A DNA stretch of 64,000 bases from Sciscionella sediminilitoris (GCF_000737195.2 NZ_JALM01000053.1:1-64000), one strand, 5' to 3'; shown: positions 51,620 to 61,900, numbered from the stretch's first letter. The notes: generated from the sequence alone by a model not told the origin. Translations and numbers: made by a program.

Positions 51620-53035
51620 GTGGCGCGAATCGGCGTGATCAGTATTTCGGACGGCCGGGGACACGTACACGAGCGGGTGCGGGAGTTCATCCGCGCCAAG
51701 GAGGATCGGCTGGCCGGGGCGCTGGAGGCCGCGGGACACGAGGTGGTACGCGCCGGGGAGTCGTTGTCCAGCAACGCGATCGCGACCGCTCGGGCGAGGG
51801 AGGTGGCCGCGGCCGGGGTCGATCTGACCGTCTTCTACTACGCGGTCTGGGCCTTCCCGCACTTCTCCATGCTCGCCGCGGACGCGACCGAGAGTCCGCT
51901 CGTGCTGGTGGCGAGCACCGATCCGGCCGAGCCGGGGCTGGTCGGGATGCTGGCCGCGGGCGGCTCGCTCGATCAGATCGGCCGGGAGCACACCCGGCTG
52001 TGGGGCGCGCCGGAGGAGACGGAGCTCGTGGCCCGGATCGGGGCCGTCGCCGGTGCCGCGGCCGCGGTGCGCGGGCTGCGCGGGCGCACCTTCGGCCGGT
52101 TCGGCGGCAGGCCGATGGGCATGAACACCACGGTGGCCAATACCGACCAGTGGATGCGCCGGTTCGGCATCGATGTGGAGGAGATCGACCAGTACGAGCT
52201 GGTGCTGCGCGCCGAACGGGCGGACGCGGCCGAGGCGAAGCGGGCACGGGAATGGCTGGAGCGCTACGCTGCGGGCGTGCACTACGACGGGGCGAAGCTC
52301 ACCCCGGAACTGCTGGAGCGGCAGATCCGTTCCTATCTGGCGATCCGGGACATCATCGAGGAGCGGCACATCGACTTCTCCGGGATCAAGGCCCAGCCGG
52401 AGCTCACCGAGAACTTCGCGACCATGGATGTCACCGAGGCCTTCCTCAACGATCCCTACGACTGGAACGGCCCCAAGGCACCGCACATCACCGCGACCGA
52501 GGCGGACATGGACGGCGCGCTGACGATGCAGCTGATGCACGAGATCTCCGGGGATCCGGTGCTGTTCGCGGATGTCCGGCACTATCACGCCGATCGCGAT
52601 ATCTGGGACCTGTGCAATTCCGGCCAGCACGCCACCTGGTACGCCGCGCGCAGCGCCGATCCCGCGGAGAACCTGGCCAAGGTGCACCTGTATCCGGAGG
52701 TGTTCTTCTTCCCGGCGGGCGGGGCCTCGGTGCAGCACATCGCCGCGCCCGGGCAGATGACACTCGGCAGGCTCACCCGCGCCGACGGGGCCTACCGGCT
52801 GCAGCTGATGCTCGGCGAGTTCGAGAACTACGACGAGGCGACGAACACCGAACTGGTCAACCAGTCCACTCCGGAGTGGCCGCACGCCTTCGCTCGCCTG
52901 GACGCGCCCGCCGAGGTGTTCCTGTCGAACTTCGGGGCGAACCACATCCACGCGGTTCCCGGTGACCGCAGGGCGGAACTGGTCGCGGCGGCCCGGATGC
53001 TCGGTGTCGAGGTGCAGGAGTGGTCGCGGCGGTGA
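51620..53035 (+). CDS. L-fucose isomerase-like sugar isomerase
   Basis: A 471-residue aldose–ketose isomerase of the fucose/arabinose isomerase fold. Metal ligands fit the family: Glu in TATEADMDGALTM (about residue 293) and Asp in VLFADVRHYHADRD, followed by NSGQHATWYA. It converts a cytoplasmic aldose to the ketose for the kinase encoded next. GTG at 51620 has GGAGGG 6 nt before it. Specificity (L-fucose, D-arabinose or other) cannot be read from sequence. Confidence 0.82.
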   Translation: MARIGVISISDGRGHVHERVREFIRAKEDRLAGALEAAGHEVVRAGESLSSNAIATARAREVAAAGVDLTVFYYAVWAFPHFSMLAADATESPLVLVASTDPAEPGLVGMLAAGGSLDQIGREHTRLWGAPEETELVARIGAVAGAAAAVRGLRGRTFGRFGGRPMGMNTTVANTDQWMRRFGIDVEEIDQYELVLRAERADAAEAKRAREWLERYAAGVHYDGAKLTPELLERQIRSYLAIRDIIEERHIDFSGIKAQPELTENFATMDVTEAFLNDPYDWNGPKAPHITATEADMDGALTMQLMHEISGDPVLFADVRHYHADRDIWDLCNSGQHATWYAARSADPAENLAKVHLYPEVFFFPAGGASVQHIAAPGQMTLGRLTRADGAYRLQLMLGEFENYDEATNTELVNQSTPEWPHAFARLDAPAEVFLSNFGANHIHAVPGDRRAELVAAARMLGVEVQEWSRR

Positions 53036-54504
53036 ACGGACTTTTTCTCGGTATCGATATCGGCACGGCGAGCTCCAAAGGGGTGCTCGTGGACGCCGCT
53101 GGGCGGATCCGGGCCCGGGCGAGCCGCCCGCACGAGACCGCGAGCCCGCATCCCGGCTGGTTCGAACACGATGCGGAAACCGTATGGTGGCAGGATTTCC
53201 GCGCGCTGACCACGGAACTGCTCGCCGAGGCGGCCGAACCGGTCGGCGCGGTCGGGGTCAGCGGGATCGGCCCGACACTGCTGCCCGCACGGGCCGATGG
53301 CACCCCGCTGCGCCCGGCGATCCTGTACGGAGTGGACACCAGGGCCACCGCCGAGATCGCCGAGCTGACCGAGGAACTGGGGGCCGAGGACATCCTGCGC
53401 CGCGCGGGGACTCCGCTGTCCAGCCAGGCGGTCGGGCCGAAGTTCCGCTGGCTGGCCAGGCACGAACCGGAGGTCTACGAGCGCACCGAGCTGTTCCTGA
53501 TGTGCAGCTCCTTCGTGGTGCACCGGCTGACCGGGGAGTACGTGCTGGACCACCATTCGGCGAGCCAGTGCGATCCGATGTACGACCTGACCGCGCGGGA
53601 CTGGTCGGCCGAATGGGCCCCGCTGGTCGCGCCGGGGATCACCCTGCCGAGGCTGGCCTGGCCGACCGAGGTGGTGGGCACGGTCACCGCCGAGGCGGCC
53701 AGGGAAACCGGTCTGCCGCAAGGGATTCCGGTCACCGCGGGGACGGTGGACGCCTGGTCGGAGGCCACCAGCGTCGGGGTGCGCGAGCCCGGGGACACCA
53801 TGGTCATGTACGGCACCACGATGTTCCTCGTCGATGTGCTCACCGATCCCTTGCCGCACAAGGGATTGTGGACCACCTGCGGCGCTTTTCCGGACACTTA
53901 CACGCTCGCCGCGGGAATGGCCACCTCCGGCTCGATCACCGACTGGCTGCGCCAGCTCAGCGGCCGGGACTACACCGAGCTCGCCGAACTGGCCGGGCAG
54001 GCGCCCGCGGGAAGCGCCGGTCTGCTGCTGTTGCCGTATTTCGCGGGTGAGCGGACCCCGATCTTCGACCCGGACGCGCGGGGTGTGCTCGCCGGGCTCA
54101 CGCTCGGTCACGGCATCGGCGAGCTGTATCGTGCCGCGCTCGAGGGGATCGCCTACGGAGTGCGGCACAACCTGGAGACCATGCAGGCCGCCGGTGGGGA
54201 GACGAACCGGCTCGTCGCGGTCGGTGGCGGTACCACGGGCGGACTGTGGACCCAGATCGTCAGCGATGTGCTCGGCGCCGAGCAGTCGGTGCCTCAGGAG
54301 ACCATCGGTGCCTGTTTCGGCAACGCCATGCTCGCCGCGCTCGCCACCGGTGCCGAAGCACAGGGGTGGAACCCGGTCGTGCGGACCGTGCGCCCCGATC
54401 CGGCACGGCACGAGGAGTACCAGGATTTCTACCTCCGCTATCGTGAGCTCTACCCGGCGACGGCGGATATCGCGCATTTCCTTGCCGAAAGGCAGCGTGA
54501 CTGA
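53032..54504 (+). CDS. FGGY-family carbohydrate kinase
   Basis: A 490-residue sugar kinase. The phosphate-1 motif GLFLGIDIGTASSKGVLVDA opens the protein; the catalytic Asp is in VTAGTVDAWSEA and the adenosine site in LVAVGGGTTGGLW. It phosphorylates the ketose made by the isomerase (xylulokinase/fuculokinase type). Chosen start: GTG at 53032, overlapping the isomerase stop. Its 3' end, including the stop codon, is the first unit of a 26-bp tandem repeat. Confidence 0.88.
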   Translation: MNGLFLGIDIGTASSKGVLVDAAGRIRARASRPHETASPHPGWFEHDAETVWWQDFRALTTELLAEAAEPVGAVGVSGIGPTLLPARADGTPLRPAILYGVDTRATAEIAELTEELGAEDILRRAGTPLSSQAVGPKFRWLARHEPEVYERTELFLMCSSFVVHRLTGEYVLDHHSASQCDPMYDLTARDWSAEWAPLVAPGITLPRLAWPTEVVGTVTAEAARETGLPQGIPVTAGTVDAWSEATSVGVREPGDTMVMYGTTMFLVDVLTDPLPHKGLWTTCGAFPDTYTLAAGMATSGSITDWLRQLSGRDYTELAELAGQAPAGSAGLLLLPYFAGERTPIFDPDARGVLAGLTLGHGIGELYRAALEGIAYGVRHNLETMQAAGGETNRLVAVGGGTTGGLWTQIVSDVLGAEQSVPQETIGACFGNAMLAALATGAEAQGWNPVVRTVRPDPARHEEYQDFYLRYRELYPATADIAHFLAERQRD

Positions 54505-54557
54505 GCCTTGCCGAAAGGCAGCGTGACTGAGCCTCGCCGAACGGCAGCGTGACTGAA
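54480..54557. repeat. Three tandem 26-bp repeats spanning a stop codon
   Basis: Units at 54480-54505 and 54506-54531 are identical, and 54532-54557 differs at three positions. Unit 1 contains the kinase stop codon, so the gene's last residues LAERQRD and stop are repeated as untranslated copies. Each unit has a short stem TGCC-GAAA-GGCA (GCC-GAAC-GGC in unit 3). There are no spacers, so this is not a CRISPR array. The remaining 85 nt up to the next gene show nothing clear. Confidence 0.9.
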
Positions 54558-54642
54558 CAGCTCGAGCGTACTGGTCTGAAAAGGTGACCGGCGCTGGCAT
54601 TCGAGGGAATTACGCTGACAAATAGCGCACCGTTCCCGCAGG

Positions 54643-55773
54643 ATGAATGGTGTGCCAGCCTCGATCGGGGACCTACGTGGCCTGCTGATGCTGCAATGCC
54701 GACAGGCCGAGTCGGACTCGCTCACCGGGTTGGTGGAACCGGGGAATTCCGGGCTGGTGTGCACTGGGCGGGTGGAACTGGCGTCGGCGGGCGATTTTCC
54801 GGTGCTGCACGACCGCGATTATTACACCGGAAAACGGCGGAAATACGCGGGCGAGGGAATCGATGACGACTGGATAACCGCCCAGCAGAACCGGGGACAT
54901 ATCGCGCTGACGGATTCCGGTTACCTCGCCGAACGGGACTGGCGGGGACTGCACGGCATCCTCGAGCAGACCGCCGTGCGCCCGGGGCCGGTGATCGCGC
55001 TGCTGCCGCTGGCCAACTGGTGGCTCGCCGAGGAGGAAACGGTCGCCAGGCTCGCCGAGGCGATCGTGACCTTCGAGGTGCCGGTCGCCGTCGCGGTCGA
55101 ACACCAGCGCGATCCCTTCGCGGTGCGGCGCACGCTGCGCGGGGCGCTGCGGCTCGCCGACAAACTCGAGCACGGCCCGCCGCTGCTGTTCCTGCGCGGG
55201 GACAGCTCGGTGCTCGGCCTGCTCGCGCACGGCGGCTACGCGGCGGCGGTGGGCACCCGCGCGACGCTGCGGCACATCTATCCGCCGGGCGATGGCGGCG
55301 CACCGGGAACGGGTTTCTCGGTGTACGTGCCGAGCCTGCTGACCTATCTGCGTGCGGACAAGGTGGAGCGGCTGGTCGCGAGCATGACCGAACTGGCCCA
55401 GCTGTGGGAATGCGGCTGCGCGGTGTGCTGCGGGGGCACGCTCGAACTGCTGCGCGATCCGGCGCTGGCCATGCAGCATTCGCTGCGCGCCCATCTCGAG
55501 GCTCGAGCGCAGCTGTATCGCCCGCCGCGGGAAACCCACACCGATGCCGAACTGCGCCGGCGACGGGCGAGCATCTGGTACGAGTGGTGCAGTCACGCGC
55601 TGTACGTGAACGATCAGATCGCGGAACGGTTCCCCGGCTGGGAACCGGCGAAGGCGGTGTGGCACTGGTACCGGCTCGGCCCGGACCCTTTCGCCAGGCG
55701 AACCCGCACGGAGCAGATCGAGCTCGACACGCTCCGCTTCGGCGACGCCGCCAGTTCGCCGCATTGGACATGA
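54643..55773 (+). CDS. Unassigned protein with tRNA-guanine-transglycosylase-like features
   Basis: A 376-residue soluble protein I cannot place firmly. It has TIM-barrel-like alternation (VIALLPLANWW, EVPVAVAVEHQ, PPLLFLRGDSS, GGYAAAVGTRA). Three hints recall tRNA-guanine transglycosylases and DpdA: HIALTDSGYL (cf. LTDSGGF), a zinc-like C-x-C-x-x-C at C257/C259/C262, and His279 in MQHSLRAHL, 16 residues after the third cysteine (the distance in TGT is longer). It lies alone between two sugar gene clusters. Without structure or profile searches the assignment is weak. Confidence 0.55.
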   Translation: MNGVPASIGDLRGLLMLQCRQAESDSLTGLVEPGNSGLVCTGRVELASAGDFPVLHDRDYYTGKRRKYAGEGIDDDWITAQQNRGHIALTDSGYLAERDWRGLHGILEQTAVRPGPVIALLPLANWWLAEEETVARLAEAIVTFEVPVAVAVEHQRDPFAVRRTLRGALRLADKLEHGPPLLFLRGDSSVLGLLAHGGYAAAVGTRATLRHIYPPGDGGAPGTGFSVYVPSLLTYLRADKVERLVASMTELAQLWECGCAVCCGGTLELLRDPALAMQHSLRAHLEARAQLYRPPRETHTDAELRRRRASIWYEWCSHALYVNDQIAERFPGWEPAKAVWHWYRLGPDPFARRTRTEQIELDTLRFGDAASSPHWT

Positions 55774-55840
55774 CAACAAGACAAATTGGGCGCAGCCCCT
55801 TGGCCGGGTGCGGCCGCTCCGGTAATACTCCTACGCCAAC

Positions 55841-55852
55841 GACAACGTTGTC
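55841..55852. promoter_or_regulatory. Perfect LacI-type palindrome before the CUT1 operon
   Basis: GACAACGTTGTC is a perfect 12-bp palindrome 23 bp before the binding-protein start. It differs from the GTAA/TTAC type used by the local LacI gene, so another LacI-family regulator, encoded outside the window, probably binds here. The nearby GntR gene is a less likely binder. Confidence 0.6.
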
Positions 55853-55875
55853 AGGTGAATCGAGAGGCAGACCGG

Positions 55876-57165
55876 ATGACCGCAGGTGGTTCGGCGCTCG
55901 GCCGCAGAAAGCTGTTCACGCTCGCTGCGGCGGGCGCACTCGCCGGACTCGCCGGATGCGGCACCGGATCGCCGCCCCCGAGGACCTTCCGCTGGCTGGC
56001 CATTCCCACCGAGTCGGTCCAGTCACCGACCAAGGCGCGGGCCGAATACGCCCAGCGCGTGCTCGCCGATTACGAGCGCACCAGCGGTTGGCAGGTGATC
56101 CCGCAGGTCACGGTCACCGATATCGACCAGGCGATGGCGAAACTGCTGCTGCAGGCCTCCCAGCACCGCGCGCCCGAGGTGGCCGCGGTCGATTCCTATC
56201 TGTTTCCCCGCTTCGCGCGCTACGCCAATGATCTGAGCAAACCGATGGCCGAGGCCGGGGTCCGCCTCGGGGACTGGTTCCCGCAGTTCCACCCGGTGAT
56301 GGCGAGCACCGGGCAACCGCGCTCGCTGATGTTCGAGACCGATGTGCGGGTGCTGTTCTGCCGCAAGGATCTCGTGGATCGCCCGCCCGCCTCCTGGGAC
56401 GAACTGCTGCACGCGGGGCGCAAGGCCGCGGCACACGGCAAACAGGTGCTGTTCGCGGGCGCGCGCTCGGAGGACAGCGTGGACGCGGTGCTGTGGCCGT
56501 TCTACTGGTCCCAGGGCGGTCAGCTGCTCACCGCGGACGGCAGACCGGGGTTCGCGCACGGCAAGGGCAGGCAGGCGATGGTCGACGCGCTGGCCTTCAT
56601 CCGGAAACTCATCACCGAGGAGGTGGCCCCGCAGCGGGTCGCCACCATCCAGAGCAACGACGACATCAACCCGGATGTGGTCGCCGACCGGGTCTCGATG
56701 TTCATCGGCGGCAGCTGGCAGGCCTCGCAGCTACAGGAACTGGTCACCAACGGGGATTTCGCCAAGGATTGGACCATCGGCCCGATCCCGAGCCGGTCCG
56801 GACAGGGACACACCTGCATGGCGGGCGGCTGGACCTGGGCCTCGTTCGCCAAGGACCCGGAGGTCGCGCGGGAGAGCATCCGGCTGCTGCTGGACGGCTA
56901 TGTCGCGGACGAGGGCATGGCGCGGTGGTGCACGGTGAGTGGAAACCTGCCGCCACGCAGCCCGGTGTACCGGAATTCCGCGTATCACGGGGATGCGTTC
57001 ACCGAGCTCTACCGCGAACACCTGGCCCGCTACGCCCGGATGCGCCCGCTGCGCAAGGAGTACCAGCAGGTCTCCCAGGCCATGCAGATCGCGCTGTCCT
57101 CGGTGACCTCCCTGTCCGCCGAACCGGAGGCCGCCGTGGACGCCGCGCTGGCCCAGATCGTGTAG
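55876..57165 (+). CDS. Sugar ABC transporter, substrate-binding lipoprotein (CUT1)
   Basis: A 429-residue extracellular solute-binding protein (MalE-like, family 1). The N-terminus combines a twin-arginine-like GRRKLFTLAAAG and a lipobox LAGLAGC (Cys at about 27), so it is probably a Tat-exported lipoprotein. The lobe motif APEVAAVDSYLFPRFA and the later GGWTWASFAKDPEVA fit the family. It starts 711 bp after the unassigned gene begins and 6 nt before the first permease ends the operon start region. With the mannosidase downstream, a mannose-containing oligosaccharide is the likely ligand. Confidence 0.88.
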   Translation: MTAGGSALGRRKLFTLAAAGALAGLAGCGTGSPPPRTFRWLAIPTESVQSPTKARAEYAQRVLADYERTSGWQVIPQVTVTDIDQAMAKLLLQASQHRAPEVAAVDSYLFPRFARYANDLSKPMAEAGVRLGDWFPQFHPVMASTGQPRSLMFETDVRVLFCRKDLVDRPPASWDELLHAGRKAAAHGKQVLFAGARSEDSVDAVLWPFYWSQGGQLLTADGRPGFAHGKGRQAMVDALAFIRKLITEEVAPQRVATIQSNDDINPDVVADRVSMFIGGSWQASQLQELVTNGDFAKDWTIGPIPSRSGQGHTCMAGGWTWASFAKDPEVARESIRLLLDGYVADEGMARWCTVSGNLPPRSPVYRNSAYHGDAFTELYREHLARYARMRPLRKEYQQVSQAMQIALSSVTSLSAEPEAAVDAALAQIV

Positions 57166-57171
57166 GCGCGC

Positions 57172-58056
57172 ATGAAAACCGCGGCGAAACCCTGGATCTG
57201 GCTGATACCGCTCGGAGCCCTGCTGCTCGTGGTGTTCGGTTATCCGATCGTGGAGATCGTGCGGCTGTCGTTCACCGACGCCACGATGGTCAGCGGCGAA
57301 CCCTATTCCTACACCGGATCCGCCTACCGCAGTGTGGTCACCGGGCCGGACTTCGCCGACACGCTCCGGGTGACGTTCCTGTTCGTGGTGTTCAGCGTGG
57401 TGTTCCAGCTGCTGCTCGGCCTGCTGATCGCGCTGCTGGTGGACAACGCCAAACACAGGGGGCTGCGCGGGGCGATGGTCACCCGCACCGTGGTGCTCAC
57501 CGCGTGGGCCATTCCCGGTGTGGTCATCGGGGTGATCTGGCAGCTGCTCTATCAGGAGAGCACATCCGGGATCCTGAACTATCTGGGCAGCCTGCTCGGG
57601 TTCTCCGGTGACTCGGCGTTCCTCTCCGATCCGGGCAACGCGCTCGTCTCGGTCACCATCGCGAACGTCTGGCGGGGCACGGCGTTCTCCATGATCCTCA
57701 TGTACGCGGGCCTGCAGACGGTGCAGCGTGATCTGCTCGAGGCCGCCCGGCTGGACGGGGCGGGCCCGTTCCAGGCGTTCCGCGCGGTGACCCTGCCCGC
57801 GTTGCTGCCGCTGATCGCGATCGATCTGGTGACCATCACGGTGGAGACCTTCAACAGCTTCGACATGATCATGGCGCTGACCAAGGGCGGTCCGGGCACC
57901 TCGACCCAGGTGCTCGCGCTGAAGGTGTACGACCAGATCTTCACCCAGCTCGGCCTCGGCCGCGGCGCCGCGATGTCCATCGTGCTGCTGCTGATCAACG
58001 CGGTGATGATCGCGATCTACTTCCGGTACCACAAGCGCAGGGAGGTGAATCCATGA
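57172..58056 (+). CDS. Sugar ABC transporter, permease 1 (CUT1, MalF-like)
   Basis: A 294-residue membrane permease with six helices; the first begins WIWLIPLGALLLVVFGYPIV. The coupling EAA loop is EAARLDGAGPFQAFRAVTLP. It starts 6 nt after the binding-protein gene and overlaps permease 2 by 4 nt. No ATPase gene is present, so it probably uses a shared MsiK-type ATPase encoded elsewhere, as is common for CUT1 systems in actinobacteria. Confidence 0.92.
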   Translation: MKTAAKPWIWLIPLGALLLVVFGYPIVEIVRLSFTDATMVSGEPYSYTGSAYRSVVTGPDFADTLRVTFLFVVFSVVFQLLLGLLIALLVDNAKHRGLRGAMVTRTVVLTAWAIPGVVIGVIWQLLYQESTSGILNYLGSLLGFSGDSAFLSDPGNALVSVTIANVWRGTAFSMILMYAGLQTVQRDLLEAARLDGAGPFQAFRAVTLPALLPLIAIDLVTITVETFNSFDMIMALTKGGPGTSTQVLALKVYDQIFTQLGLGRGAAMSIVLLLINAVMIAIYFRYHKRREVNP

Positions 58057-58886
58057 CCAAGCGGCGCTGGCAGAACGCCGGGCTCTACCTGGCCATGGTG
58101 GTCACCGTCGTGGTGTTCGCCTTCCCCGTGCTGTGGGTGCTCTCCCTTTCGCTGCGCACTCCGCGGGAGATCGTCGCGACCCCGCCGCCGCTGCTGCCCG
58201 CCAGCCCGCAGTGGGGCAACTACACGCACGTGCTGGAGACCACCGGGATCGGCGGCTACCTGCTGAACTCGGTGATCGTGGTCGCCGGTTCGGTGCTCGG
58301 CTGCCTGCTGCTGTGCGTGCCCGCCGCCTACGCGCTGTCCCGGTTGCGGTTCCGCGGCCGGGCCACGTTCTCCCGCGGGGTGCTGGCCGCGCAGCTGATC
58401 TCGCCGCTGGTGCTGGTGATCCCGATGTACCGGCTGTTCGTGACGCTCGGCCTGCTGAACAACTATCTCGGGCTGATCCTGGTCTATGTCGCGGTGACCG
58501 CGCCGTTCCAGACCTGGTTCCTGCGCAACTACTTCGACAGCATCCCGGTGGAACTGGACGAGGCCGCGCTGGTGGACGGGTGCACGCGGGGCCGGGCGCT
58601 GCGTTCGGTCGTGCTTCCCGCCGCCCGGCCGGGGATCGCCTCGGCGGGGATCGTGGTCGCCGTGCTGTCCTGGTCCCAGTTCGTGGTGCCGTTCGTGCTG
58701 CTCGACGATTCGAGCATGTACCCGATCTCGGTCGGCGTGGTGAACCTGCAGAACCAGGGCGGCGAGATCAGCACCCAGTATCTTGCCGCGGGAAGCATCA
58801 TCGCCGTGGTGCCCGTTGTCCTCGTGTTCGTCGCGCTGCAGCGGTACATCGTCGGCGCGCTCACCGCGGGCAGCCTGAAGGGCTGA
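58053..58886 (+). CDS. Sugar ABC transporter, permease 2 (CUT1, MalG-like)
   Basis: A 277-residue permease, partner of the preceding one. Six helices and an EAA loop DEAALVDGCTRGRALRSVVL before PAARPGIASAGIVVAV. Its ATG lies in a 4-nt overlap with permease 1. Together they form the membrane channel. Confidence 0.92.
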   Translation: MTKRRWQNAGLYLAMVVTVVVFAFPVLWVLSLSLRTPREIVATPPPLLPASPQWGNYTHVLETTGIGGYLLNSVIVVAGSVLGCLLLCVPAAYALSRLRFRGRATFSRGVLAAQLISPLVLVIPMYRLFVTLGLLNNYLGLILVYVAVTAPFQTWFLRNYFDSIPVELDEAALVDGCTRGRALRSVVLPAARPGIASAGIVVAVLSWSQFVVPFVLLDDSSMYPISVGVVNLQNQGGEISTQYLAAGSIIAVVPVVLVFVALQRYIVGALTAGSLKG

Positions 58887-58900
58887 AACTCCGGACTGTG

Positions 58901-58933
58901 GAAAGACTGTGCTCGATGAAAGACTGTGCTAGA
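58901..58933. repeat. Two 16-bp direct repeats before the mannosidase gene
   Basis: GAAAGACTGTGCTCGA (58901-58916) and GAAAGACTGTGCTAGA (58918-58933) match at 15 of 16 positions, 17-bp period. They lie in the 60-bp gap between the permease stop and the mannosidase ribosome site. Their role is unknown; a small tandem duplication is the simplest reading. Confidence 0.7.
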
Positions 58934-58946
58934 CGAAGGGATGTAG

Positions 58947-61900
58947 ATGCACGACGATCGTAAGCTGACCGAGGACCGCATCACCCGGGCACTGCGTGAG
59001 CGGATCCGCCCCGCGGTGTACGGCGCCGCGTGCCCGGTCGAGCTCGAGGTCTGGCACGTGGACGGCGAACCGGTGCCCGTCGGGGACGCGCTCGGCGCGC
59101 AGTACGGCCCGTTCGCGGTCGGCGAGCGATGGGGACCGCCCTGGGGAACGAGCTGGTTCCACGTGCGCGGCCGGGTGCCCGGGGAGTGGGCCGGGCGGCG
59201 GGTGGAGCTGGTGCTCGACCTCGGTTTCGACGCCGACCGTCCGGGCTTCCAGTGCGAGGGTCTCGTGTATCTGCCGGATGGCACCCCGGTCAAGGGGCTC
59301 AACCCGCGCAACGCCTGGATTCCCGTCGGTGACCCGGTTTCCGGCGGCGAACAGGTCGAGTTCTACGTGGAGGCGGCGGCGAACCCGCTCATCCTGGACG
59401 ACGGCGACCTCAGCTTCGCGCCCACCCCGCTCGGTGACCCGGCGACCGCGGGAACCGAACCGCTCTACCGGATCGCCCGCGCCGAACTCGCCGTGTTCGA
59501 GGAACCGGTGTGGGAGCTGGTGGCCGATATCGAGGTGCTGGACGGCCTGATGCGGACCTGCCCGGAGGCCGACCCGCGGCGCTGGGAACTGTTGCGCGCC
59601 TTGGCCTCCGCGCTGGACGTGCTCGATCTCGGGGACATCGCGGGCACCGCGCGGGCCGCACGGGACCGGCTGGCCCCGGCGCTGTCCGGTCCGGCACGGT
59701 CCAGCGCGCACCGGATCTCCGCGATCGGGCACGCGCACATCGATTCCGCCTGGCTGTGGCCGCTGCGCGAGACGGTGCGCAAGGTGGCGCGCACCGCGTC
59801 GAACGTGACCGCCCTGATGGACACCGATCCGGGATTCGTGTTCGCCATGTCCCAGGCACAGCAGCTGGCCTGGATCGAGGAGCACCACCCGAAGGTCTTC
59901 GCCAAGGTGGCCGAGAAGATCGCCGCGGGCCAGTTCGTCCCGGTCGGCGGAATGTGGGTCGAGGCGGACACGAACATGCCCGGCAGCGAGGCGATGGCCC
60001 GCCAGTTCGTGCACGGCAAGCGGTACTTCCTGGACCGGTTCGGCGTCGAGACCGAGGAGGTGTGGCTCCCGGACTCGTTCGGCTACAGCGCGGCGCTGCC
60101 GCAACTGGTCACCGCCTCGGCCTCGAAATGGTTCCTCACCCAGAAGATCTCCTGGAGCCAGACCAACAAGTTCCCGCACCACACCTTCCTCTGGGAGGGG
60201 ATCGACGGGACCCGGGTGCTCACCCATTTCCCGCCGGTGGACACCTACAACTCCGAGCTGATCGGCCGGGAACTGGCGCATGCCAGCGCGAACTACCAGG
60301 AAAAGGGTGCGGCCACCCGTTCACTGGTTCCGTTCGGGCACGGGGACGGCGGTGGCGGACCCACCAGGGAGATGCTGGCCCGCGCCGCGCGCACCGCCGA
60401 TCTGGACGGTTCGCCGAAGGTGGCGATCGAGGCGCCGCGCGCCTTCTTCACCCACGCCGAACAGGACTATCCCGCGCCACCGGTCTGGGTCGGCGAGCTC
60501 TACCTCGAATTCCACCGGGGCACCTACACCAGCCAGGCCAAGACCAAACAGGGCAACCGGCGAAGCGAGCACCTGCTGCGCGAGGCGGAACTGTGGTCGG
60601 CGACCGCGGCCGTCCACAGTGGATTCGAGTACCCGTACGAGCGGCTGGACCGGATCTGGAAAACCGTGCTGCTCAACCAGTTCCACGACATTCTTCCCGG
60701 TTCCTCCATCGCCTGGGTGCACCGGGACGCCGAACACGCCTATGCGCGGGCGGCGGAGGAACTGGAGGAGATCATCGGTTCCGCGCAGCACGCGCTCGCG
60801 GGAACCGGGTCCCGGCGGCTGGTGTTCAACGCGGCCCCGCACGCCAGGGACGGGATCGCCGCCGGTGGCGCGGATACGGCCGAGAACGGGCCGGAAGCGG
60901 TCACCGTGCGCGAACACGAGGGTGGCTTCCGGCTGGCGAACGGGGCGCTCACGGTGACCGTGGACGCCGAGGGGCTGATCAGCTCGGTGCTGGACGGGGA
61001 AAGCGGGCGCGAGGTCGTCCCGCAGGGCACCCGCGCCGCGCTGCTGCAGCTACACCAGGACCTGCCGAACCGTTGGGACGCCTGGGACATCGACGAGTTC
61101 TACCGCAACTCGGTCACCGATCTGACCGCGGTCGACGAGCTCGTGGCGACCGCGGACGGGGTGCGGATCACCCGCTCCTTCGGCTCCTCGGCGCTGACCC
61201 AGTGGTTGCGGCTGCGCGGACGGGTGCTTGAGGTGGAGACCGAGGTCGACTGGCACGAGTCGGAGAAGATGCTCAAGCTCGCCTTCCCGGTCGATGTGCA
61301 CGCCGACCGGTGCGCCTGCGAGGTGCAGTTCGGCCACACCTACCGGCCGACGCACGACAACACCAGCTGGGACGCGGCCAAGTTCGAGATCTGCGCGCAC
61401 CGTTGGGTGCACGTTGCGGAACCGGATTTCGGGGTCGCGCTGGTGAACGACGCCACCTACGGGCACGACGTCAGCCGCACGGCGACACCGGCCGGGATCG
61501 CGAACGTGCTGCGGGCCTCGCTGCTGCGCGCGCCCCGGTTCCCCGATCCGGAGACCGATCACGGCAGGCACCGCTTCCGGCACGCGCTCGTGGTCGGCGC
61601 GGGGATCGGGGACGCGGTGCGCGAGGGGTACCGGATCAACCTGCCCGCGCGGGAGATCGAGGGCGCGAACCCGGTACACCCGCTGGTCACCGTGGACAAT
61701 CCGGATGTGGTGGTGGAATCGGTGAAGCTCGCCGAGGACCGTTCCGGCGATGTGGTGCTGCGGCTCTACGAGAGCGGTGGCACCCGGGCGGAGGCCACGG
61801 TGCGCGCGAGCTTCGGCGTGGAGCGGGTCGCCGCGACCGATCTGCTCGAGCGGGACTGGGCCGAACCCGAGGAATACGCGCACCCCGAGGGCGGGTTCAC

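Noticed and set aside
54480-54557. CRISPR-like array
   Set aside because: The three 26-bp units abut with no spacers, and no cas genes are in the window.
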